Source: CAYZWU01 sp964482235
GTDB lineage: Bacteria; Planctomycetota; B15-G4; CAYZWU01
NCBI GenBank assembly: GCA_964482235.1
Contig: CAYZWU010000091.1
Location: 1-11,995 of the forward strand
Direction of reading: 5' to 3'
Length of the DNA: 11,995 nucleotides
Below are positions 1 through 6,720 of the stretch, in pieces (the stretch's first letter is position 1; each line of letters begins with the position of its first letter). Below the pieces are notes generated by a model, which saw only the letters and a list, made by a program, of their open reading frames with translations, had not been told where the DNA came from and did not search any database. The position numbers and the translations under genes were made by a program.

Positions 1-133
1 TTCCGCCATTTTCAATACTACGATCGATTGAAATCACGCTTGTTTAGGGACTAGTGCCTGGCGATCTTGAAATCGAGCCAGCTGTCCTGCCACGTCTGCC
101 TGACCGCGTGGAGTTGATCTTTGAAAAAACCGA

Positions 134-1549
134 CTACGGCACGACCTCGGCGCTGCCCAGGAAGGGGAGGAAGTTCTGCTTCGTCACGGTGACGAGGAGC
201 GTGCCCGTGGAAGCGGGAGGATTGGTGAACGAGAGGGCCAGGTCGCCTCCCTTGTCCGTGTAGCCCCGTTCGTAGACGCCGTCTTCCTTCTTCCAGAGGC
301 AGACGTAGGCGTTCTCCACCGGGCCGACACCGGCCCGCACGACATTGACGGAGTAGCTGGCGGCGTTGACCTTCAGCGTCGGGGAAAGGGTGACGAGGAA
401 CCGCGAGGGGATCGCGGTCCAGACAGGCATCTCGGGATCTCCGAGGAGAGTCAGCTGCTCGAAGTGCTTCTTCCATTCGTAGCCGCTGTTGATCTTGTTC
501 TTGTGCTCCGAAAAGCAGACCCCCAGCTTGTACTGGTTGTTGAGCAGGAGCTCGTTGAAAAAGCTCTTGCCGAAGCCCCACGATCCGCCGTTCAGGTCGC
601 TCCCGAGGACCGAGATCCGGGAGTGGCCGATGTAGGCGACGCAGCCGCCTTGCGGATGCCGGACGAAGTGCTCGCCGATGCAGTCGTCATTGTCGAAATG
701 GGCGGAATCGCACGAGATGGAATAGAGAATGGAGAGCCGGTCGCCGTTGGTCAACAGATCCACGTCAGCCTGCTTGAGGTGAAGGCTGTGGTTGACGTGG
801 CCCACTCCGATCCAGTTGGGGCTTCCATGATCGGCGTGGGCGATCAGGTTCTGGCCCATGTCGATGGCGTCGAGAACATCGTCGAGGTGGGTTCGCGGTG
901 GAACGGGAGCGTCGCTGTCGTAGACCTTGGTCAGGTTCCAGTCGTCGGTGAAGTAGAGGGTGTCGAGGTGCTCGCACCATGTTTCGCCGTCCGACACTCC
1001 CGTCATCGTGTCGAAGCCGAGAAGCCCGGCGTTCAGGGTGTAACCGTCTAGGGGCGGATTCGTCTCGTATGTGACGACCTTGCGCATGAACGTCCGGAGC
1101 TCCATCAGGTTCCTGACAGGAGCCCGTCCCACGTGGACCTCGCAGAGAAAGTCGCCGTCGTAGTCGGCATAGTATGTATCGGTGGCCACGTACTCCAGGG
1201 GGAAGTACTGCAGGTGGCAAGGCACAAAGGCGGTGTCGCCTCCAAGAAGAAAGAACTCCGCGCCCCACGTGGCGTGCGCGTCGGCCACGAAGGCGCGGAT
1301 CTGCTCCTGCTCCGTGGCATGGCCGGTGTAGTTGTTGTAGATCCAGTTCGTGGTCACCGTGACGGCGGGGATCCCTTTCCTCGTCTTCCAGTCGACGAAG
1401 ACCTGGAAGTGGCGGTAACCTTCCGCCGGAGTGATGACCACGTACTCGAACTCAGCAGGAGGGAGCACCTGGGCAGAAAGAGACGGCGACATCACGGCCG
1501 TGATCAGGAGAAGAGCGATTGCAGCCTTGAGCGTTGTGTTGCAGATCAA
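134..1549 (-). CDS. Secreted gingipain-like (family C25) cysteine peptidase, TTG start
   Basis: Predicted exported endopeptidase of 471 aa. From the TTG start, residues 1-26 form a signal peptide (hydrophobic AAIALLLITAV, cleavage likely after SLSA). The C25 catalytic domain covers about 35-380, with the family hallmarks LLGGD (101-105), ATDTYYADYDGD (122-133), VGRAPV (140-145), the catalytic His in ADHGS (His241), the catalytic Cys in SISC (Cys280) and the domain end LLGDPEMPVW (368-377). Residues about 385-471 look like an Ig-type beta-sandwich; no type IX secretion C-terminal domain is visible. Start choice: the longest ORF would begin with an ATG at 1672, inside the -35 box of a good promoter, and an ATG at 1594 lacks a useful Shine-Dalgarno. 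The TTG at 1549 has GGGAGGA six bases upstream and begins the signal peptide directly. Known gingipains cleave after Lys or Arg; specificity here cannot be read from sequence. Confidence 0.88.
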   Translation of the reverse strand: MICNTTLKAAIALLLITAVMSPSLSAQVLPPAEFEYVVITPAEGYRHFQVFVDWKTRKGIPAVTVTTNWIYNNYTGHATEQEQIRAFVADAHATWGAEFFLLGGDTAFVPCHLQYFPLEYVATDTYYADYDGDFLCEVHVGRAPVRNLMELRTFMRKVVTYETNPPLDGYTLNAGLLGFDTMTGVSDGETWCEHLDTLYFTDDWNLTKVYDSDAPVPPRTHLDDVLDAIDMGQNLIAHADHGSPNWIGVGHVNHSLHLKQADVDLLTNGDRLSILYSISCDSAHFDNDDCIGEHFVRHPQGGCVAYIGHSRISVLGSDLNGGSWGFGKSFFNELLLNNQYKLGVCFSEHKNKINSGYEWKKHFEQLTLLGDPEMPVWTAIPSRFLVTLSPTLKVNAASYSVNVVRAGVGPVENAYVCLWKKEDGVYERGYTDKGGDLALSFTNPPASTGTLLVTVTKQNFLPFLGSAEVVP

Positions 1550-1555
1550 GATGAT

Positions 1556-1562
1556 TCCTCCC
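1556..1562 (-). promoter_or_regulatory. Ribosome binding site fixing a TTG start for the C25 peptidase
   Basis: On the minus strand GGGAGGA is followed by a 6-base spacer (ATCATC) and TTG. This is the best Shine-Dalgarno in the leader and places translation exactly at the beginning of the signal peptide. Confidence 0.7.
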
Positions 1563-1643
1563 AGACGGGGAATGGAAGATGTCCCGCGGTCCATTGCCCC
1601 AGGATCAGCCGAACAGGTCAGCAGCAGGCAGATATACCGATGT

Positions 1644-1672
1644 ATTTTATTATGAATGTACCTGCAAGTCAA
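1644..1672 (-). promoter_or_regulatory. Sigma-70-type promoter of the C25 peptidase gene
   Basis: On the minus strand TTGACT (1667-1672) and TAAAAT (1644-1649) are separated by exactly 17 bases. The predicted transcript start near 1637 leaves a leader of roughly 88 bases before the TTG start. It lies in the 205-bp gap downstream of the methyltransferase gene, so the protease can be transcribed independently. Confidence 0.65.
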
Positions 1673-1754
1673 GATGAGGCGGGAGGCGCACCATCTTCAA
1701 GGGGTACGAATCGCTGCGATTCTCCTGTCACTGGAGTGCTTCTTCCCTGTTTCA

Positions 1755-2936
1755 TCAGGCCTTGCGGAGCACGACAACGATCCCCTCCACCGGCTCGTCG
1801 TACTCCGTGCGGAGCACGTCGCGGTCCAAGTAGGCCGCCTCGAAACCGGCCTCCGCGGCGGCCTGCATCACGTGTCCGATCCCGTGGGCGAAGCGGCCGG
1901 AGTCGCAAAGCGTCACGCTGTCGCGATCTCCCTCCTCGAGCGTGAAAGCGAACAGGCCGTCCTTCTCGAGAATGCGGTGCACGCCGGCGAAGACGTCGCA
2001 CAGGTCGCCGAAGTAGATGAGGACATCGCAGGCGGTCACGAGATAGTACAGCTGCTCGGCCTTCGCGAGCCAATCCGTGATCTCGGCTATCTCGACAGCG
2101 TCATAGCAGCCGCGCCGACGCGCGAGATCGGCCATTTCCGGGGAGATGTCCAGACCGACAAGGAAGCCGGCACAGGGACGGAGAAGGGGACCTGCGAGTC
2201 CGGTGCCGCAGCCAAGATCCAGAATAGACAGATCGGAGGATCCGTCGGGTAGAACGGACTCGATCGCGTTCTTCAAGAGCTCGGGGGCGCGGTAGTCGAG
2301 CTCGTCGCGCATGTTCCTGTCGTAGAAGCCGGAAAACCGCTTGTACAGCTTGGCTACGCTCTTGTCCGGCATGCGCGGCGGGGGGGTGCCGCTTTCGAGC
2401 GCGACAACGAGATGGGCCACTTCAGGATCGCCCGGCACGAGCTCGAGGTAATGCCTGTAAGCCGTCAGGGCGGTTTCGCGATCGCCTTGCGCCTGAGCCA
2501 GCTCGGCGAGAGAGAACCAGATGTCGGGATCTTCGGGTTCGAGCTCGGCAGCCTGTTTCTGGCAGATGAAGGCCTGAGCGCCTTCTCCCCGCTGGTTGAG
2601 CCGCCAGGCCAGGAAATCGAGCTCGTCCCCGTCAAGCTCCTCCGGAGGGGCGGTTTCCGCCGGGTCACAGGAAACGAGTCCGCCTTGATCGGCTTCGAGC
2701 AGCCAGTCCAGGATCCCGTCGCTGCTGCAGACGGCATCATCGAAAAGGGCGTAGAACGTGTCGATGATCTCCTTCACGGTTCTGCGCCCGTTGCACAGCT
2801 CGAAAATCAGGGCGGCCAGAGGATTGAGCTGAAAAACCCTGTCCTCTTTCGTGTCGAGAGCGAGATAGCCCTCTTCGATGGGGGTGATACGGATCGAGGA
2901 GCTGATACCTGGGCGGCTCCTCAACATCTCATTCAT
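1755..2936 (-). CDS. PqqD-like domain / TPR / SAM-dependent methyltransferase fusion
   Basis: A 393-aa cytoplasmic protein in three parts. Residues about 20-90 resemble the PqqD fold (GYLALDTKEDRVFQLNPLAA, then a helical part with VKEIIDTFYALF), the winged-helix peptide-recognition element that binds leader peptides in many RiPP pathways. Residues about 104-178 form TPR-like helices (PEDPDIWFSLAELAQAQGD). Residues about 190-393 are a class I methyltransferase of the TPR-associated 'DREV-like' kind: entry helix FSGFYDRNMRDELDYRAPEL (201-220), motif I ILDLGCGTG (238-246), acidic strand LVGLDIS (259-265), and DVLIYFGDL (304-312). It lies 132 bp downstream of the Tat peptide gene on the same strand, the obvious candidate substrate. 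The methyl acceptor is not predictable. Start: ATG at 2936 with only a weak upstream GGGAT; the ATG at 2927 is an alternative. The fold assignment of the N-terminus is less certain than that of the methyltransferase. Confidence 0.85.
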   Translation of the reverse strand: MNEMLRSRPGISSSIRITPIEEGYLALDTKEDRVFQLNPLAALIFELCNGRRTVKEIIDTFYALFDDAVCSSDGILDWLLEADQGGLVSCDPAETAPPEELDGDELDFLAWRLNQRGEGAQAFICQKQAAELEPEDPDIWFSLAELAQAQGDRETALTAYRHYLELVPGDPEVAHLVVALESGTPPPRMPDKSVAKLYKRFSGFYDRNMRDELDYRAPELLKNAIESVLPDGSSDLSILDLGCGTGLAGPLLRPCAGFLVGLDISPEMADLARRRGCYDAVEIAEITDWLAKAEQLYYLVTACDVLIYFGDLCDVFAGVHRILEKDGLFAFTLEEGDRDSVTLCDSGRFAHGIGHVMQAAAEAGFEAAYLDRDVLRTEYDEPVEGIVVVLRKA

Positions 2937-2958
2937 CTCGATATCCCATTGAATTGAA

Positions 2959-3002
2959 AGGCCGCTGGAAAAGTCGTTCGAGAGTGACTTTTACAGCGGC
3001 CT
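2959..3002. repeat. Strong inverted repeat between the Tat peptide gene and the methyltransferase gene
   Basis: AGGCCGCTG (2959-2967) pairs perfectly with CAGCGGCCT (2994-3002), and AAAAGTC (2969-2975) with GACTTTT (2986-2992). One G/A mismatch separates the two blocks and the loop has 10 bases (2976-2985), giving 16 base pairs in 44 bases. On the minus strand only TTTC follows, so it is not a canonical intrinsic terminator. It could be a partial terminator, a processing site or a 3'-stabilising structure. It ends 22 bases before the methyltransferase start codon. Confidence 0.8.
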
Positions 3003-3068
3003 GTTCAGACTGATGGCAGGATCAGCGGAAAAGTTCACGTTCGCGGCAAGGACTGGCCGTCCCGGCTG

Positions 3069-3425
3069 CTACTTGTCCTTCTTTTCCTTGCCGGTGTCCT
3101 CGCCTTTCTTCTTTTTCTTCTTGGGCTCTTTTTTTTCTTCCTCGTCTTCGCCCTTTTTTCTCCGCTTCTTGTCGCCAGAGCCTTTGCCCTTGCCTTTTCC
3201 CTTGCCCTTTTTTTTTCCGGAGCCTTTTCCCTTTCCTTTTCCTTTCCCGGTTGCGCCGACTCCGCCGCCCGACTTTTCGTCTGGCTCATCGTCTGCCAGA
3301 GAGGTGGAAGAGATCAGCGGGACGGCCAGGGCCGTGCCCACGAGCAGCTTACGAAGGAAGCCGCGCCGGCTGTCGCTGACGGATTTCAGGGCTTCGTCGA
3401 TCTTTTCTTCATTCTTTCGGGGCAT
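3069..3425 (-). CDS. Short Tat-signal peptide with Gly-Lys-rich tail
   Basis: 118 aa. An extended charged N-region (residues 1-18) precedes a twin-arginine motif SRRGFLRK (19-26) and a hydrophobic stretch LLVGTALAVPLISS (27-40), with signal peptidase cleavage likely after SLA (44). The predicted mature part (45-118) is low-complexity: an acidic patch DDEPDE, a GKGKGKG block (about 60-82) and a Lys/Glu block with six consecutive Lys (102-107). I count 28 Lys among 74 mature residues and no Cys or His, so a metal cofactor is unlikely to explain Tat export. ATG at 3425 has AAGGA seven bases upstream. It precedes the PqqD/methyltransferase gene and has its own candidate promoter. Function unknown; a modified exported peptide, a cell-surface polycation or a poly-anion binder are all possible. 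The Tat signal is clear; the rest is inference. Confidence 0.8.
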   Translation of the reverse strand: MPRKNEEKIDEALKSVSDSRRGFLRKLLVGTALAVPLISSTSLADDEPDEKSGGGVGATGKGKGKGKGSGKKKGKGKGKGKGSGDKKRRKKGEDEEEKKEPKKKKKKGEDTGKEKKDK

Positions 3426-3554
3426 TTGCAGTTCCTTGCTTTCAGGTGACCCACTTGTTCTCTACGGCTCGACGATCGGATGCAAGCCGAATCGACACCT
3501 CATCGCATAGAAATCCGTAACAGTGCTCGAGCGATTAAGTTCCGGCAGTTTTTT

Positions 3555-3584
3555 ATTATATCGTTATTTTGCTCCGATTCATCA
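3555..3584 (-). promoter_or_regulatory. Candidate promoter of the Tat peptide gene
   Basis: The minus strand carries a perfect TATAAT (3555-3560) in an AT-rich patch that stands out from the surroundings. The -35 region is poor (TGATGA at 3579-3584 with an 18-base spacer), so an activator or a non-standard sigma factor may be involved. It would give a leader of about 120 bases before the ATG at 3425. Confidence 0.4.
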
Positions 3585-3610
3585 GAGTGGATCGAAATCT
3601 ATACCCTTGC

Positions 3611-3670
3611 GAAAAATAAAAACCGACGGGCGCAGACCTGCCATGGCGCGAGGGGGTCACGGACTGCGCC
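3611..3670 (-). terminator. Rho-independent-type terminator after the AAA+/release-factor gene
   Basis: On the minus strand GGCGCAG (3664-3670) pairs with CTGCGCC (3629-3635) across a 28-base loop. A T-rich run, TTTTTATTTTTC, follows at 3611-3622 after six intervening bases. It begins 22 bases after the stop codon at 3692. The long loop and short stem make it imperfect, but the T-run is unique in the region. Confidence 0.5.
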
Positions 3671-3691
3671 GATATTTCTTGGTTCGAAAGG

Positions 3692-6487
3692 CTACTGTTC
3701 CCTGCGGCGCCAGGCCTCCAGGAAGCAGTCCAGATGGCCGTGCAGGACATCCCTGAGCCGGGGCGCCGCGGTGCCGGTGCGGTTGTCCCTGGCCCCGCTT
3801 CCGTGCTCGCCGTAAACCCTGACTGTTTCAGGATGTTCCGTCGGTATCATCGTCCAGGCGCGCTCGAGATCGTGGACCATGTGATTGAGCGATTCCTTGT
3901 GGTTTCCCAGAAAGGTGAACGCAAGGCCGCGGCTCTCGATTTCCAGGGATGCGCAGAGGGTCGGCTTGATCCCGAAAAAGCTCGTCGAGCGGCGGGCCCG
4001 CGACATTTTCGGCCAATCGGTGCCGGGATAAGGATCCTTCGACACGATCGCGATGTTGGCCCGCAGGTCGTGATGTCCCGTGCGACAGAGCCTGTGAATC
4101 CCGTGTTCCATGCCGAGATAGACCGATGCGCCCGGTCCCTCCACGTCGAGAACGACCCGTGTCGGTTGGTCGTCAACGAGCTCGTAGGCGGCAACTTCGG
4201 CAGTCAAGCCGAGCTTGCGGCACCAGTTCAGCTCCATGCCGGACAGGTCCATGATCCAGGATCCTGCCGGGTGCACGGGGTCGGCGCTGAGCACGGCAAG
4301 CCAGACCGCGCAGCCGCCCTCCTCGGCCAGGCGATCGCCCCATTCCCTCAGGGCCTCGGCCGCATTCTCGACCAGGGGAACGATCTTCAGGAAATCGGCC
4401 GGCAGCGCGTCGCCGTCCTTCATCGATTTCTTGAGAATCGCGATCGGCGCGGCCAGACGCTCCTCCACGCGGACGGAAACATCGAGCTCCCTGAAACGGT
4501 CGAGGAGTTCCTGCCTTTCCTCGCGGCGTTCCCAGAAGGAAGGATCGTTCATTTTGGAGAGCAGCAGGCTCCGCTCCTCCTTCTTCTTCTCGAACTCTTC
4601 CAGGTACTCGGCCGCCGCGACGATGATCCTCCTCGACTCGTCGGCCAGGGTTTTCCGGTCGAGCTTTCGTTTCTCTTCCGTCGTCCCCTTGGGAAGGGTG
4701 AGCTCCTCCCGCCTGACCTGGTCGTCCCGGGCTGGTTGCACGACCTTGGCCGCGATCCTGTTGTTGCGCACCGACAGGGCGATGGAGGAGCCGGAATCGG
4801 GTATGTCGCGCACGATCGTGTCGGCCAGAGCGGTGGTCACGTGCCGTTCGAGGGTGCGGCGCAGGAAGCGGGCCCCGTAGTCCGGGTCGTATCCGTTGGC
4901 CACGAGCCAGTCGAGAACAGCCTCCTCGACCTCGAGGGAGAGATCGCGTTCCCTGAGTCCGCTTCGCATCTTGAGATCCTCGAGCTCGCGAAGAGCGATC
5001 GAGCGGATGTTCTCGCGCGAAAGGGGCAGGAAGTGGACCACCTGGTCGAAACGGTTGATCAGCTCGAAGCGGAAGTGCTCTTCCAGGCTGCTGTTGATCT
5101 CGCGCTGCCCCTCGCTGATCTTCTCCGAGCTGGTGAATCCGAGATAGGAGCGGCGATAGAGTTCGGCGCCGGCATTGGTGGTGGCGATGATGATCATGGA
5201 GCGGCACGAGATCGATTCTCCCGCACCGTTGACGAACCGTCCCTCATCGACGAGCTGGAGAAAGCGGTCGAGCACGTTGGGATGAGCTTTTTCGAACTCG
5301 TCGAGAAGAAAGACGCCCATGGGGTGCCCCAGGAGCCGCAGCGTGAAGAGCCCCCGCCTCAAAGGATACTGGTGCGATTCCGGGTTGCCGAAAAGGATCT
5401 GGGCGGCAAGGACGTCCCTGTAGTCCGCCATGTTGAACCGCACCATTCGGTCGGCGCTTCCGAAGAGCTTATCGGCCAGGACCTGCGCCATGTGCGTCTT
5501 GCCCACTCCCGTCGGGCCGGCGAAGAGGAAGACCCCGAAGGGGCGCCGCATGTCCGACAATCCCGCCTTGATCAGTCCGATCCGGCCGACAACGGCGCGG
5601 ATCGCCTCGGGCTGTCCGAGGACGCGGCTGTGGAAATCCCTTTCCAGGTCGGCCAGGTCGAGGGGAACCGACGGATCCACGAGGAAGCGGGGTATCTTGT
5701 GAACGCGGCAGAACCGTTCGAAGGTGTCGATCTCCGTCACCTCCTCGCCCTTGGCGGTCATCGCGCTGAGCTGGGTCAGGAACTCGAAGACCTTGCGCGG
5801 TTGATGGCCCCGTGCCAGGAAGCGGTGCGTCAGATGGAGGCCCTGCTCCAGAGCGGCATGGGTGAAGCTCTTGTCGTGATGCTCCTTCTGGTGCTCGCTC
5901 CATGCGGTCAGGGTCCGGAGAACCTTCTCCAGCGGCGGCTCCTCCATGTTCAGGAGAAGAAAACGCTGCTCGAGCTGCGGGTTGTTCTCGAACATCATCT
6001 CCATCATCGGCGAGACGCCCTCGGCGAGCAGTCGGCCGGGATACCTGTCCGCCAGCGTTGAGATCTGCGGTTCGAGATCGTACTGGTAGGCCACGTGAAG
6101 ATCCCTGAAGAAGGGGATGATGTTCTCCGTGGTCGTCTTCAGGGCGTCGAGGAGCGATTTCATGGCGGGACCCATGTCGTCGTAGGGATCCTTCACCTCG
6201 GAGGCCCTGAGCTGCAACGAGAACTGCAGGATGCGACGGCCGCGCAGCTCGGGCGGCCCGTTGCCTTCGAAGGAACGGCGGACGAGCTCGTGGATGATCG
6301 AGGTCTTGCCCACGCCCGACTGACCGATCAGGACGGGGCAGCGCTTGGCTGCCAGCGCCCACGTGACCTGGTCGACCATCTCGTCTACTTCGAAGGTCGG
6401 CTCGATCTCGCCAGCTGCCGCGGCGGCCGTGAGATCGCGTTCGACCCATTTCGCGATGATCTGCTCGGGAGTTTCTTTTTCGCTCAT
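3692..6487 (-). CDS. ClpB-like double AAA+ ATPase fused to a GGQ-less release-factor-like region
   Basis: 931 aa, no Clp N-domain or long coiled M-domain. AAA-1 (about 30-255): Walker A GQSGVGKT (55-62) and arginine finger LEQRF (Arg175), but the usual FIDEIH of Walker B is FFRDLH (126-131). AAA-2 (about 275-580): Walker A GPTGVGKT (324-331), Walker B GVFLLDEFEKAHP (391-403), sensor 1 IIIATTNAG (432-440), arginine finger ELINRFD (Arg479), sensor 2 GYDPDYGARFLRR (532-544). A charged linker (585-640) leads to an RF2-like part: DPSFWERREE (648-657), PCRF-like strands ending GIHRLCR (796-802), and tail ARDNRTG...DVLHGHLDCFLEA (899-925), which matches the RF2 C-terminus. The GGQ loop is absent (about 832-850) and the RF2 SPF tripeptide position reads GHH (804-806). 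ATG at 6487 has AGGGAA eight bases upstream; a start at 6583 would lack this. Monocistronic, with its own terminator. Possibly a ribosome-associated unfoldase or remodeler; function not established. Confidence 0.9.
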   Translation of the reverse strand: MSEKETPEQIIAKWVERDLTAAAAAGEIEPTFEVDEMVDQVTWALAAKRCPVLIGQSGVGKTSIIHELVRRSFEGNGPPELRGRRILQFSLQLRASEVKDPYDDMGPAMKSLLDALKTTTENIIPFFRDLHVAYQYDLEPQISTLADRYPGRLLAEGVSPMMEMMFENNPQLEQRFLLLNMEEPPLEKVLRTLTAWSEHQKEHHDKSFTHAALEQGLHLTHRFLARGHQPRKVFEFLTQLSAMTAKGEEVTEIDTFERFCRVHKIPRFLVDPSVPLDLADLERDFHSRVLGQPEAIRAVVGRIGLIKAGLSDMRRPFGVFLFAGPTGVGKTHMAQVLADKLFGSADRMVRFNMADYRDVLAAQILFGNPESHQYPLRRGLFTLRLLGHPMGVFLLDEFEKAHPNVLDRFLQLVDEGRFVNGAGESISCRSMIIIATTNAGAELYRRSYLGFTSSEKISEGQREINSSLEEHFRFELINRFDQVVHFLPLSRENIRSIALRELEDLKMRSGLRERDLSLEVEEAVLDWLVANGYDPDYGARFLRRTLERHVTTALADTIVRDIPDSGSSIALSVRNNRIAAKVVQPARDDQVRREELTLPKGTTEEKRKLDRKTLADESRRIIVAAAEYLEEFEKKKEERSLLLSKMNDPSFWERREERQELLDRFRELDVSVRVEERLAAPIAILKKSMKDGDALPADFLKIVPLVENAAEALREWGDRLAEEGGCAVWLAVLSADPVHPAGSWIMDLSGMELNWCRKLGLTAEVAAYELVDDQPTRVVLDVEGPGASVYLGMEHGIHRLCRTGHHDLRANIAIVSKDPYPGTDWPKMSRARRSTSFFGIKPTLCASLEIESRGLAFTFLGNHKESLNHMVHDLERAWTMIPTEHPETVRVYGEHGSGARDNRTGTAAPRLRDVLHGHLDCFLEAWRRREQ

Positions 6488-6709
6488 CTGTCGAATTCCC
6501 TGCCTGTTCCTTCCTTCGTTCTCTTCGCGCGATTCTCTCAAAGAAAGCCCGGCGCGGCAAGACGGCTGCGCCTGCTTTCGCATTGGACGTCGCGAAGAGG
6601 CCGCTCATGTTACGGCACTTTGCGGAGCTGATAAATAACTTTTGAGAGATCTTTGCAATAGATGTTTCGGGACTTTGAACTGCTTCAGCGGCCAGTTGAG
6701 GATCTCTCG

Positions 6710-6716
6710 AGGAGGT
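6710..6716 (+). promoter_or_regulatory. Ribosome binding site deciding the FG-GAP lipoprotein start
   Basis: AGGAGGT lies five bases before ATG at 6721. An in-frame GTG at 6715 overlaps this site and is therefore not the start. I found no convincing promoter in the 233-bp gap between this gene and the divergent AAA+ gene. Confidence 0.8.
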
Positions 6717-6720
6717 GATC

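Noticed and set aside
8..34. Small AT-rich inverted repeat (TTTCAAT / ATTGAAA) as terminator for the protease gene
   Set aside because: The stem is seven mostly A-T pairs with a 10-base loop and no T-run on the minus strand, and it lies about 100 bp beyond the stop.
51..136. Possible frameshifted extension of the C25 protease past its stop (protein-like FFKDQLHAVRQTWQDSW in another frame)
   Set aside because: The normal frame already ends in a typical C25 C-terminal strand, the T-run lies after the stop codon, and no start codon supports a separate small gene.
3013..3510. Phe/Pro/Ser-rich plus-strand frame over the Tat peptide gene
   Set aside because: It is the complement of the Lys/Gly codons; the minus-strand reading has a Tat signal and ribosome site.
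3734..6061. A 775-codon open frame on the plus strand opposite the AAA+ gene
   Set aside because: It is antisense to a gene with clear domains, its translation shows no motif, and long antisense frames are expected from the high-GC codon bias. No Shine-Dalgarno supports it.
6584..6714. Promoters for the divergent AAA+ and FG-GAP genes
   Set aside because: Several partial -35-like hexamers exist (TTGCAA, TTGAGA, TTACGG) but none has a credible -10 at 16-18 bases on either strand.
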